Shown: positions 1-12,100 of the stretch, piece after piece
Numbering within the stretch: the stretch's first letter is position 1
Layout of the letters: each line of letters starts with the position of its first letter
Source of the DNA: Leptidea sinapis
Lineage: Eukaryota; Arthropoda; Insecta; Lepidoptera; Pieridae
Length of the DNA: 64,000 nt
Reading direction: 5' to 3'
Assembly (NCBI RefSeq): GCF_905404315.1
Contig: NC_066277.1
Location: 14,407,501-14,471,500 of the forward strand
Made by a program: the position numbers and the translations under genes
The notes under the pieces: model-generated
Databases searched by the model: none
What the model saw: only the letters and a program-made list of their open reading frames with translations
Told to the model about the DNA's origin: nothing

Positions 1-2440
1 AAAGCATATACATCGCCCCACAAAAGACTTACTAACTCGACTTAGCCGAGTAGTAGGCATCATCAGTTTATGTCTGTTCCTGGTGTTAACATTATGGTTA
101 TGACAGTTTCTGGCAAATTTAAACAGCCAGTCCTAGTAGTAAGCTAATATCATCCACTACTGATTATACATACAAATAAACTAAGTATTAATGAAATAAT
201 TATTTATTATAGTATATAGTTTATTATATTTTGTGTTGTGCAATTATTAAAATTCACTTTACAACACTCGTTTAGATGATATAATGGTGGACGATATTGG
301 GTGTTTTAATGTTGGTAATAAGCCAACTGTTTCAGAATCTTTAATAGAGGATTTAAAGCATGGGTGTAGATATAAATATTAATACTTCAAATAAATAACT
401 CAATAACTATAAATTTCTGTCTCTTCCCCGAGAGAAAAGCCACTAACAACACAATCAATTGACTTATTAAAGATTCCAATACGGATTCAAACTAAAGTAT
501 TTTTGATGTCAATAATATTACGTGTGGTAACAATGTTATATAATATACGAGATGTTATTAAATTTGCCCATGCATGTAGTCATTTAACTATAGACGAACG
601 AAATAAAAATAACGAGCCATTTTACGAAAGTAACATTATATGCTTAGATCATATATACGTCTAGATAAACTGTGACAGCTATGAAAAAAGTCGAAAAAAA
701 TTGAGGTTAACAGTTAACCTCTATTTTGAGCAGTGAGCGCAAAACCAACACAAAGTGACATACAAATCGCTAGTGTAAGACGTAGCTTGTCACGCACACT
801 AAAGTATTAAAACTGGCCTGTTTTCATCGGTTCTCTGGCAGCAAAAGGCTCTATCTAAACGTATATATTACCTAAGATTAAATGTATTATAACAAATAAA
901 AACACAATACATTATGGCGACGCGGACACTTAAGTAAGAATATTCATTTATATTTTATAGCTACCTAAAAATTAAGTTTAACTTATTTTAATAAAGTATT
1001 TTAAAACTCAGGACTAGTTGATATTTGAATGTAAAACTTAATCAATAATATTATTTTACACAAAATTAAGTCTGATCTTATTTATTTATGACTTATAATA
1101 GTGTAATGTATACAGGATGCTTCGAAACAAAACAACAATGTCATTAAGGTTACATTACCTTCATGATTACATATAATACATAACAAAGATTTTTGTAAGA
1201 GATTAGATAAAAAAAAACATTTAAATATTAAAGTTAGCGATAGTCTGTCTGCATTTTTCATAACAATCTGTATGAGCCACTGATCTCTACTATTTATCAC
1301 TGGACTGGCGGCTGTCAAAGTGCTTTTGTGCCTGTTTGATATTCGCCATATTGGCGCTGTTGGCCATAGCGAGAGTCGGCGGTACTAAAACTAGTGATGA
1401 CGACCTCAGTTAAAAAAACATCGATAGATGTAGGGAAACTATTTATAAAATATTTGTATTATTACATTATTACGTTGATTGCTGAAGTATATATAACACG
1501 GAAAACGAACGAAATTAATTCAAAATGCAAAAATACTTCAGACGCTTCTGTCGCAGCCATTTGTATTATACGTCAAAATTAGTTCTCAGGACCCTCGCGA
1601 GTGGCGCTCAAGTAGGCACAAAAGATTTGCTGTCAAACATATGGAACAGCCTGTCCAGAGTTGTATGAGCAACAAAGATATAACAAATATCTTGTGTTCA
1701 GTAATAACAAAAAGCTTTTAATGGAGGATATTAATTACCAATTTTATAGGGTTACCGCAAAACCTCTTAAAGGTATCTTAGGTGCAGCAAATCTAACAAC
1801 AATAGTTCTACGACTTTTGTCGAAACATATTAATACTGTCTCAAAATAAATTTGATATTATTCGTGGGGACTTCTAGAAATTTTAACTCTATGTCTTGTA
1901 AATTATACAGTTATATTTATCAATATTAGATTTGTTTAGGTGTATAGCGCGCGACGTGAGCACAATACAAGCAAAAGAACAGTAGCGTTACCAAAGAATA
2001 TATAATAATATAAGTACGGAAGTTTCACTCCGCAGAATCAATTAATCAAATAGGGACTCTTGCGGTTATACAATAAGGTGTAATTCAGATCGCACAGCGT
2101 TCAAAATTCGAAGTTGCCTCTCTATGGCGTGACTCTTACCTCTTCAGACGACCTTAGGGTTGACTTCTTTACCTAAAATTGAAGCTACCGAGAATAAGGT
2201 CATATTATAAAAAAAAGCTAAGTTTAAATCAATATTCTTTCGTTGTCAAAACTACATTAGTTGCAGATAGTAATGCGTTGGAAGACCACCACATAGTCAA
2301 ATAGGTAGCTATCATTAATGGTAATTTCATTAGAATAATAATCACTTAAAATTGTATTAATCAACGTATTTAGGAAGCTTAAAAAATTTAAATTTGGATC
2401 GCAATGCCCTTTAAAATTCTCTGGTTTACTCATGTTTCTC
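1..2440. other. Flanking non-coding DNA with repeat remnants
   Basis: Bases 1-120 are a minus-strand jockey-like (family B) fragment, closely matching 42700-42770 and 54600-54720. Bases about 690-870 match 58520-58680 and, inverted, 63075-63310 (a dispersed repeat). The rest is AT-rich with many stops, and I see no coding region in it. Confidence 0.6.
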
Positions 2441-2645
2441 TTTTTTTTAAATATCGGTCGGATCTGTGAAGTAGGTGACGACAAAAATCGCGAGTGCGTC
2501 ACTGCCCACTCGTGAGTCCCCACTGCTGGCCTACTCTGTAGAGGCCGCACGTACTTACGATTTCGATACTGACACGGGGAGTGAGACAGGCCTGACGTTA
2601 CACAGCGGTCTCCTTGAAATTTGTAACTAATAATAAATAATATAA

Positions 2646-2785
2646 TATAAAGCGCTGCTCATTTAACTCGGACAGCGATCAGTCTCGGCGGCGCGCGTAA
2701 GGCGTGACACTCAACAGTTGTGTCTCCCCAAGATTGCCTAGCGGCCGTGTAAATCGTGTGTATGTGTGCGTACGTCGATTCCAGC
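2646..2785 (+). promoter_or_regulatory. Possible core promoter in a GC-rich patch
   Basis: TATAAAG at 2646-2652 is followed by ATCAGTC (2678-2684) at a spacing usual for TATA and initiator, then a CG-rich stretch with a possible donor (GCGCGC before GTAAGG). The patch stands out from AT-rich surroundings. No ORF clearly belongs to it, and it points toward the 3' end of Dyb. It may instead mark a neighbouring gene on either strand. Confidence 0.25.
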
Positions 2786-2826
2786 GCTGTAGTATATATT
2801 ATTACAGTACTGTTCTATTACAGCTT

Positions 2827-2832
2827 TTTATT
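2827..2832 (-). terminator. Poly(A) signal for Dyb
   Basis: AATAAA on the minus strand, about 275 bases after the predicted TAG. No closer canonical hexamer is visible, so the 3' UTR would be roughly 2800-3104. Confidence 0.45.
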
Positions 2833-3104
2833 ATTCAGGATTGAAATTTTTGCATTGAATACGCGTTTGTATACAGATAATTGAAACCAATTGGTATGAG
2901 TGATTTAAGATGATTTTAGTACAGAAAATCAGAATTGAAAAAGTCGTAAAACAGTTGGACACATCTGAGATATATAGGTAAACTTCATGAACACTCTTAA
3001 CAGACCAGACTTATGAATATACTCTCTAACACACGACACGATCGTACATACAGTGGCGTGGTGTAACACGTACATATAAGTAAGTACGGGGTACTTGTGT
3101 GGGG

Positions 3105-3158
3105 CTACGTACGGGGGAAATAGTGGCCGGTGCGCGCGGGTAGCGGAGGAGGTGTATC
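3105..3158 (-). CDS. Dyb: Dyb coding exon 18 (terminal, proline-rich)
   Basis: Acceptor CGTTTGCAG, then 17 codons encoding [17 protein letters not shown] and a TAG at 3107-3105. The phase fits exon 17. The PPLPAR string fits the class II SH3-ligand pattern PxxPxR. It lies 5.5 kb from exon 17, and I have no family match for these residues, so it is a splice-based prediction. Confidence 0.6.
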   Translation of the reverse strand, partial: DTPPPLPARTGHYFPRT

Positions 3159-6100
3159 CTGCAAACGATAACAGTTCTTAATAATATACACATAGGAATG
3201 AGTATCCTTATATTAAACAATTTGTTATTAAGGTTATCAACTGTAAAGTAGATCCAGTAGATGAAGCCATAACCTGAGAGTTGAACAAGGCATACAAGAT
3301 TTTATCAAGGATACGTCACTCGAACAACAAATTGTTTAGATTTGCAAAAGCGACATCTCAAGCCAATTTCCAAATATTGGGGTTGAGCAGGTTATCAACT
3401 GTAAAGTAGATCCTGTAGATGAACAACCTGAGAGTTGCACAAAGCATATAAGATTTTATCAACGATACGTCAATCAAACGGTTGGCTCAGTTGGAAAAGC
3501 GCTCGCACGGAATGCGAGAATATTTTTTAAAGTGATATCCCTCACTTCATTCGGGCAAATAGCTCGATGGGCAGTGGCTGTTGGGACAGTGAAGTCCTCG
3601 AATGGTGACCACGTACCGGAAGAGAACCGTAGTGTTGGTAGGCTCCCCACAAGATGGACCGACGATCTGGTCAAGATCGCCGGAATACGTTGGATGAGGG
3701 CAGCACAGGACCGATTGCCATGGCGATCTTTGGGGGAGGTCTTGTGGCTGATGATGATCCCTCACTTGTGGGATTAATTATACGAATTAAATTTATAACC
3801 AAAATTTATGTTTAGATATGAAAGAGAGACATCTCAAGTCAATTTTCTAATATGCAATTATTGGTGTTAAGCATGTTGTCAACTGTAAAGTATCCTGTAC
3901 ATGGAGCCACAACGTGAGAGTTGAACAAGACATACCAAGACTTAACAATCCATGCGTCACTCGAACGGTTAGCTCAGTCTGTAAGAGCGTTCGGACGGAA
4001 CCCGAGAGGCGCGGGTTCGAGTCCCGCATAGTTAATAAATCGCACGACACGCCACAAATTAGGATATCATCCCCACCATCTGGATGTGTGGTAGTCCTCC
4101 ACAGTGCGGTTTTCAAGGAGCTTTCTTCCACGTACTACAAAGCTGTGGAATAAGCTTCCTTGTGCGGTGTTTCCGGGACGATACGACATGGGTACCTTCA
4201 AAAAAAACGCGTACACCATCCTTAAAGGCCGGCAACGCTCTTGTGATTCCTCTGGTGTTGCAAGATAATGTGGGCGGCGGTGATCACTTCACACCAGGTG
4301 ACCCGTACGCTCGTTTGTCCTCCTATACCATAAAAAAAATGGTTAAATGTTAATTTTAAATGTTTTTACCTACTTTAACTTTCAAAGTCAAATAAACTTT
4401 AATTAAGTTCCAGTTTGCTGCCGTTGCCATATGACAACAATGACACGAGGCCACCGTGTAGTACGATGTTAAAAAGTTAGCACACAAGATATAAATTTGG
4501 CTTATACTAAAGCGCTTTTGAATCGTTCCTACAAATATTACCTCTAAATTACGGAATTTACCATATATTTAGAAAAACGTTGAGCTCGTGAGAAGAACAT
4601 TATAAGAAATTCACCGGGCAGTCTTGTCAACTATTTCTTATTTTTGTTTTGGAACGAAAGAGGTCGCGGGTTGGAGTCCCGCATCGATCATAAATTTTAT
4701 TTTCAAATTTTATTTGTGTATTTCTATGATGTATATATAGTAACCGGATGGCTTACGGGGTTAAATAGAGTGCTTTACATGCTATGATGCCAGAGAGATA
4801 TATACATAATATATAAAAGCCATAAAATAAAATTATTGAAACAAAATAAGCTAAAAAATCAACACACCTGCCAACACAAAATGCACACTTGCTACACTAC
4901 GATCGTGAAATAACACTTGGAGTCTGAAAAAAAAACAAAACATGCAAATTTGTGTGCAGGAAAGTAGAACAAAAAATAAATAAAAAATATGTACGGTCGG
5001 GGACTTCCGTCAGCAAAGAAATTCTTTTAACTCTCAAACTTGGATAATATTTACAAACGATTATATATATTTACAATAATTGTCACTCCTACCCACTAAC
5101 CGTTATATCCGCTGAACTGAAAGTTTCTCTCTATAATCTGCATATTTTTTTTCCTAGTATTTTTTATTTTCAACTTAAATAATGTAAAGTATTGAATATA
5201 TAATGAAATATCAAAGTGTATTATAATATATACAAAATTGTGAAATATAAATTCAAATAAAAAAATAAAAGAAATAACAAAACAAAAAAAAAAATATCAA
5301 CAATTTCTTAACAGATTTTGTTCCTGCACTACATTATGTACTATCGATAAAATTCAATCGTAACCCAACTCTATGACATTTTACCAACAGGCATAATAGA
5401 CAAATATGTCGAAATTTTATTTGAACATACATTTCCTAAGTAAATGTTATGATTTTATTAGACACTGACAGTCCATCAATAATTGTCATACAATCTTTTT
5501 CGTGCAAATGTAGACCTAAGTGTGTTTATGATTTAAAAAGAAATATCATCAAAGTTGGTCATGAACATAAACTTATTATACTACCGTAATCGACAACCCC
5601 TGTGTGAAAGCGATATAGCTATCCTTACATAAAAACCTAGGTGTGAGAAAGAGACGGAATCGATGAGAGAGAAGACCCATGAAACCGTTTTGAAACAATT
5701 TAGTGTCCATTAGTCTCCTGTTAAATTGGACCGCGTTTTAATTTGTGTTTTGGAACGAAGTTTCTTACGGCAGGCTTGGAGGAGATAGGGATATTGCTGC
5801 GGGACCGAACTGAAAAAAATGTGGTAGTAAAACCGTAAGAAAAAGTCGTGGAATAAAACCGTTAAATGAGACGTGCGCAGGCGTGACAGTCGTATACACA
5901 AGCGAGTAGTGTATAATACCTTTCTCTTTCTAATGGACTTTATCATGTGTATAATAATAATAGTTTCAGCAATAGAATTTAATGACGAGACTGATTAATA
6001 AGAATTACTTATAATAATAATAAACTTTTTTTGTAATTATTTCTATTTCTATGTAATTTTATGTTGTCAAACAAAAATAAAGAAACATATTTTGTTATTT

Positions 6101-9100
6101 TAATTGATAATTTGGATTACGTTTTTTTTTTATTTTACGTAATTTATTATTTCTAAAATACTGAATTTCCTGTACTTAAATAAAAACTCATCTGCAAAAT
6201 TTAAGAGAAAAATCAAGAAAACCTACATAAAATTGAACACGATTTTTTTTTTACAAATTATGTCGATTCTACATTTGCCAAAGGACCTTCGTTCCTACCT
6301 GGTGTCCCACGACACCACATCTTTTTTTTAATTTATACGAGTATCACCACTGAAGTATAATAATAATAATAATATTTTTCCTTATTTTTCTGTGTTTTAA
6401 CGGATATTACTTAGAAAATTATAATGGTGTCGTGTTCTTACATATAGCAACAAGCCAACTAAAGAAAAATTTAAACATTTCACAGGTAAATACTTATATT
6501 CGTCAACACTATTTTCGTAATGTTTATTTTAGTAGAACATATTATGCACTAAAATACTAAATATTACATTTTATATTCGCAGTAAACGCTCCATTTTTAA
6601 CCGACTTCAAAAGAGGAGGAGTTCTCAATTCGCCGGTATTTTATTTTTATTTTTTTATGTTTGTTACCTCAAAACTTTCGACTGGGTGAACCGATTTTGA
6701 CTTTTTATAGTTGAAAGCTGGTGCTTCCCGTGTGGTCCCATTGTAATTTGGTCCAGATCTGACAATGGCATCCATGAGAATACCATAAAAGTCGTAAATT
6801 TGATATACATACGTATAGCAAAGTGGATGATAAATTTACGAATAACTCAATATCGCGCCAACCGATTTCTTGATTCTTTTTTTATTGGAAAGGATATACT
6901 TCAAAGATAGTTTGGTGAGAGTTTGTTGAGGTTCTGATTACGGAATCCATGGCAAAGTAACGGAACTCTTCAATTAAGCGCTTACGTTCATTGCTGCATT
7001 AAAAATTTAGCATATGTACACATATTTAGACAAATTCTTAGTTAGTGTACTTCAAATTCACTAAAAATCACAAAATATTTTTTTTTTAACAAAAAAACAA
7101 CCGACTTCAAAAACGCTATTCCAAAACAATAGATATAATATGCACTAAAAAGTATTAAAATAATTGCGTATTTTTATACAATCTAATTATAGTTACGATT
7201 ATTGTTATTTTTGGAATCGGTGTCCTTCCGCCACGACCCGCTCTCGCCTCTCACCTCCTCACGACTCAAGCACATCTCACCTATAACTATGTGTGTAGTT
7301 ACAAACCTATCTTGGATGACACCGACTTCAAAAATTACAATAATCAGATTTATTAATCAGATTGTATAAAAATACGCAATTATTTTAATACTTTTTAGTG
7401 CATATTATATCTACTGTTTTGGAATAGTGTTTTTGAAGTTGGTTGTTGTTTTGTTAAAAAAATTTTCATAAAACTATAATCATTTAAAAAAATATGTGTT
7501 AGATAATAAAATATTGTATGCGTGAATATGACGTTTATAATAAGCAAAGTACTACACACTTCACTAACTCATTAACACATCTGTAAAACTAGTAGTAGTA
7601 GACATGAATATTTTAAATTTAGTCTCGCCGTAACGAGGAGTATTTGTCTATTACGCACTAAGTTTATGGTCATGAGTCAATTTTGTCGATGGTAAATTGC
7701 TTGACCAATTGAGCTCTGTAACCAAAACATTGGTCGAATTATTTAAATAAGCACGATCAGAGCTTGACGATTAAATACGAACTACAACGAACATAACCGA
7801 ACGGTTTCAGTGGGGGCATAAAGCTATTTCGTTACGTGACATTTCAAGTAGGGTAGGGCGGGGCTAGTTGAGCAAATTTTTACTTCAACGGATGTAGCTC
7901 CTTAATGATAAGTCTCAATAAATTGTTATGCGGCTTGATGGATTTGTTGTTTATCGCTTAACAAAAGTGTCAATAGTATTTTTTTTTGTAATAAGTAAAA
8001 TTTAAGAGCTACAGCTGTTTTAATGCAGAAAGTCAAGTACGCTCAATATACCCCATAGGTGGGGTAAGTTGAGCAAAGGTGTGGGGCAAGTTGAGCACTA
8101 AGAAAGTATAATGAAACCATAGGTTCAATGTTGACTAGTGATGAAATAAAATAAGTGTTTAACAATCAGTTCTTTATTTATAGTCTTTTAGTGACAGAGA
8201 AAACAAAACTTATAGTAATTTTCTTTGAATAATTAACCAAAAGTAGAATCAACAAGACAATAACGTATCTTAGGAATAACTTCACCATTAGATTCAGTCT
8301 TTCTGTTTAAAATCAGCTCTACCCTATAAATTAGCTAAGCACGTGAACCCTGGAGTTCATCACGGCATATCAATGACTAAATAAAAAATTACGAAATAAA
8401 GTGATTTGAATTTAAAAGATTTATAGCCTAAACACATAATCGGATTTAGTACGGCCGAGACATAAGACGCGGTCTGGTAGCAGACCATATTCGATGGTAT
8501 GTCCCACAAAATTATTATACCTTTCGGACGGTACCGAGTACGACGGCGGACCAACTAGTGCGATGCGTTCACCGTCGGACCGTACCAAATCCGACCATGT
8601 GTTTAGGCTATTATATAAGCTTATTATCCATTTAATATACCTGTACAGTGTTGTCGTGTATGTAGTGACGCGGCAGATGCGGGCGAGGCATCGGCTCGTC
8701 GCTGTCGTCATCTTCCTCGAAATCTGGCAACATTGTAATTCAAAAATTTATTTCCTTATTTCAATCTAGGTCGGCAGGTTTTGTTTTTATGGATTTTTTT
8801 TTTTGCATAGATATATTACTTTACAAAAGCTAGATTAGTTATTTTTTTTTATGGAATAGCAGGACAAACGAGCGTACGGGTCACCTGGTGTTAAGTGATT
8901 ACCGCCGCCCACATTCTCTTGCAACACCAGAGGAATCACAAGAGCGTTGTCGGCCTTTAAGGATGGTGTACGCATTTTTTTAGGTACCCATGTCGTATCG
9001 TCCCGAAAATACCGCACAAGGAAGCTCATTCCACAGCTTTGTAGTTGTTGTAGAGGAAGAAAGCTCCTTGAAAACCGCACTGTGGAGGACCGCCACACAT

Positions 9101-12100
9101 CCAGACGGTGGGGACGATATCCTAACTTGTTATAACCAGACTTTTTCTTTAATTGAACCTTAAATGTTTAGGCTCATTACATATAAGTATATTGTAATAA
9201 GTTCTAATAGAAAAAATAATTATACAAGTAGTTGGATATTTTCTTAGTATCCAAAGAACAAAATATATTTAAAATTGCGTGCGTACAAAGTACACATGAC
9301 AGAAGTGAAAACTGCATTGTGCATGCATCTGCACCTCTAAACTGCATATGAAGTCCTGGTACATGTTGCTAGGATGACACATGATTTAAACCGCTATGAA
9401 AGACATTACTATCACCGCTACCATATTTATGTTCTCCTGGTGTCTATGTAGTGATACGTCAGAATGTATTAAGGTATACTCGCGTCATACATAAGACAAT
9501 CTCTTCTTCAAATATGATTGCCTGGTATCAAAACACTGTATAATGGTTCCTATCTCATTTTCTCTCACGATAATTCTTATGAATTTAGGTGTCTTTCTCT
9601 TTTTAGTTTCATCTACTTTCAAATCACAACGATGCTAAAGAAGTTTGAAAATTAATTAATCCAAAGAATCGAATATACCTACCCTTTTAAAAGAAATATA
9701 ATAAAACTAGCTGACGTTGTTTTGCCATATAAATTGTATTGATCTTTTCTTTGCTAGTTGATAAGAGATGGCGTTAGTTGTATTCATTAGTAACAATCAC
9801 ACTTCTTTTATATTTTGTATAATTCACACTATAGTTTTATAAATTATAGCCTATTTGTTATTCTGGTGTGTAAGCTATATTATTATAAAGTTTCATCAAA
9901 ATCTATTCAGTAGATTTTGCGTTAAAGAAGTTCAAACATACATCCAGACATACAAACTTTCACATTTATAATATTAGCAGGATTACTTTCCAAGATATCG
10001 GTAACAAGAAAAAAAAACAACATTTATATACCTTCACACGTGTTACAACAAGGAACCATGCACAGATAATGCGTAAAATATGTAACAACACGTACATATA
10101 CAGCGTGGTGCTTTGATGGCGATATTAAATGAACACACGGGTAAAGCTGTTCACCTTAATCGAAAAAAAAAATAATTCTAAAATTTAAAAATAAATAAAT
10201 ATTTTTTTTAAATTTTTAAACAAACAACTTATATAGGTACTTGAAACAAAATTTAAATCACCCTAACGTGGTTGTATAAAAAGCGCGCGGCTACTAGATT
10301 TCTTACAGGTTGTTCCGAAATGATGTTCTCGGTAAACTGATTTATTAAGGTGAATTATGTATTTTTTTTTGTGATTACGGTTAAATAATTCCACCCGTGT
10401 GTTTATTTAATATGGCCATTGTATCGTCACGCTGTATGACATGTACAGCCAACACGTGTTTACAAATTAAGCGTATATCGAACCCACAATAGCAAAGTCG
10501 ATTGACATTCATGAAATAGTATTTTATGCAAAAGTCGTATAAGAAGAGTCAAAAAACGTGAGTGTACCAAAATTTAGGGACGATGCGGGACTCGCAGCCG
10601 TGCGAATCGAATCGAATTCGGACGGTTGGCTACTGATACAGTACTGGTAAGAGCGCTCGCATAGAAACCGAAAGGCGCGAAATTAAATTTCTACATCATA
10701 CTAAGCCGCAATGCATTGTAAGGACGTATCACTTACTATCAGATTAACGCTTTCCTGGTCTCCAACTAATAAATTAATACCTTCTTTATTACAATATCGT
10801 TTATCAAAAAACACGAGGAATATTTTTTAAGGATTTTTGTTTTATTACGCCAAAGTAGAATAACTTGTTGCGTGGGTACATAAGTACACGTACACTTTTT
10901 TTTTATTGAAACAAAAGTTAATTACCTCTTTGTTTTCTTGCATCAAATCCACCTTTAACTGTCTCCTCCGCATCGGAACCTTCTGGAAAACATTTATAAA
11001 ATAAACAAATACACAGAAAAGAAAAACACAATTAAATACATTGAGAGTTGTCGAAGGTACGCTAAAAAAAATCTGCAACAATACTAAAAAGCCTGACAAC
11101 AATTATTACAAGGCCAAAAACAATATTTCACACTTAGATTAAGGATTGGTCTCCGCTGCGCTTCAACTAAATACCACTGGCGTAGTCACAAAGTGCGGCA
11201 ACTGATACTACGCCCAAATGGGCGTACTCGAGCCAGTCTCGAACAATGTGTGACGTTGACGTGCCACATGTTCTGTTAAACTTTGCTAATAGTTGAAACT
11301 ATTAGATATAGTCTAAGATTTGACATAATAAACGGTAGAGAAAAGTGTGTCGCCCACCTGTACCCATAGCAGGGGCGTGCATATCATATAGGCAATTAGG
11401 CAGTGCCTACCTTATTATGAACCTAAAAAAATATAGCACTAGTAGTGTTAAAGTTAATTTAGTTTAATTTGTTTCCGTTTTTTTAAAACCAAACTTCTAT
11501 TTAATAACCACCCATAAAAATTTTCCTTACGCTAGATACTACAGAGCTACGATAAGCAATCTTTCATGTTCCAAAGCCCAACTACAACTAGTTAGATCCG
11601 CAATGCCTACTTTACCAGAAAGCCAATGCACACCCCTGCCCAATAGAATACTGTTACATAGCATAATCTGTACTGTCTCTATAATTTATTTAATCTATAA
11701 TGTATTTTAAGTCACTCTTTTCAAATGTAATCATTCCGTTTTACCAGTCCGGCTACAACTTAATCATCCGCCCTCCATTTATATAAAAGAGTATTATAAG
11801 TATATTTTATCTTTCAATAAATCACAGTCTACGTGGTTTCAGAAGTGGGATGAATAACAGAAGCAATGTCGTCTAGCGGATCTCTGAACAAAAAGCTCCG
11901 AGAAGAGAGAACGGAATACGCTGTCTTATAAAATGCTGAGAGTTTAAAATTATTTCTTGTCACATGTTAAGAATTTGTGCAGCGCGCTTCACACTAAAAG
12001 GAGCCAGCGATTAGTAGGACGTTTGCCGATCAGAATTAATTAGTCTCCTTTCCAAAGGACAATGATAGGGTTGATTAGTGGAGAAACTGGGCTAACAGCC

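Noticed and set aside
2257..2550. 97-codon minus-strand frame as a coding exon
   Set aside because: No family resemblance, no convincing splice context, and it overlaps AT-rich sequence.
3953..4030. A genuine tRNA gene (A and B boxes, cloverleaf, GGA triplet)
   Set aside because: Loop base 33 is C, the variable arm is too short for serine, and diverged copies recur within a repeat; treated as tRNA-like repeat.
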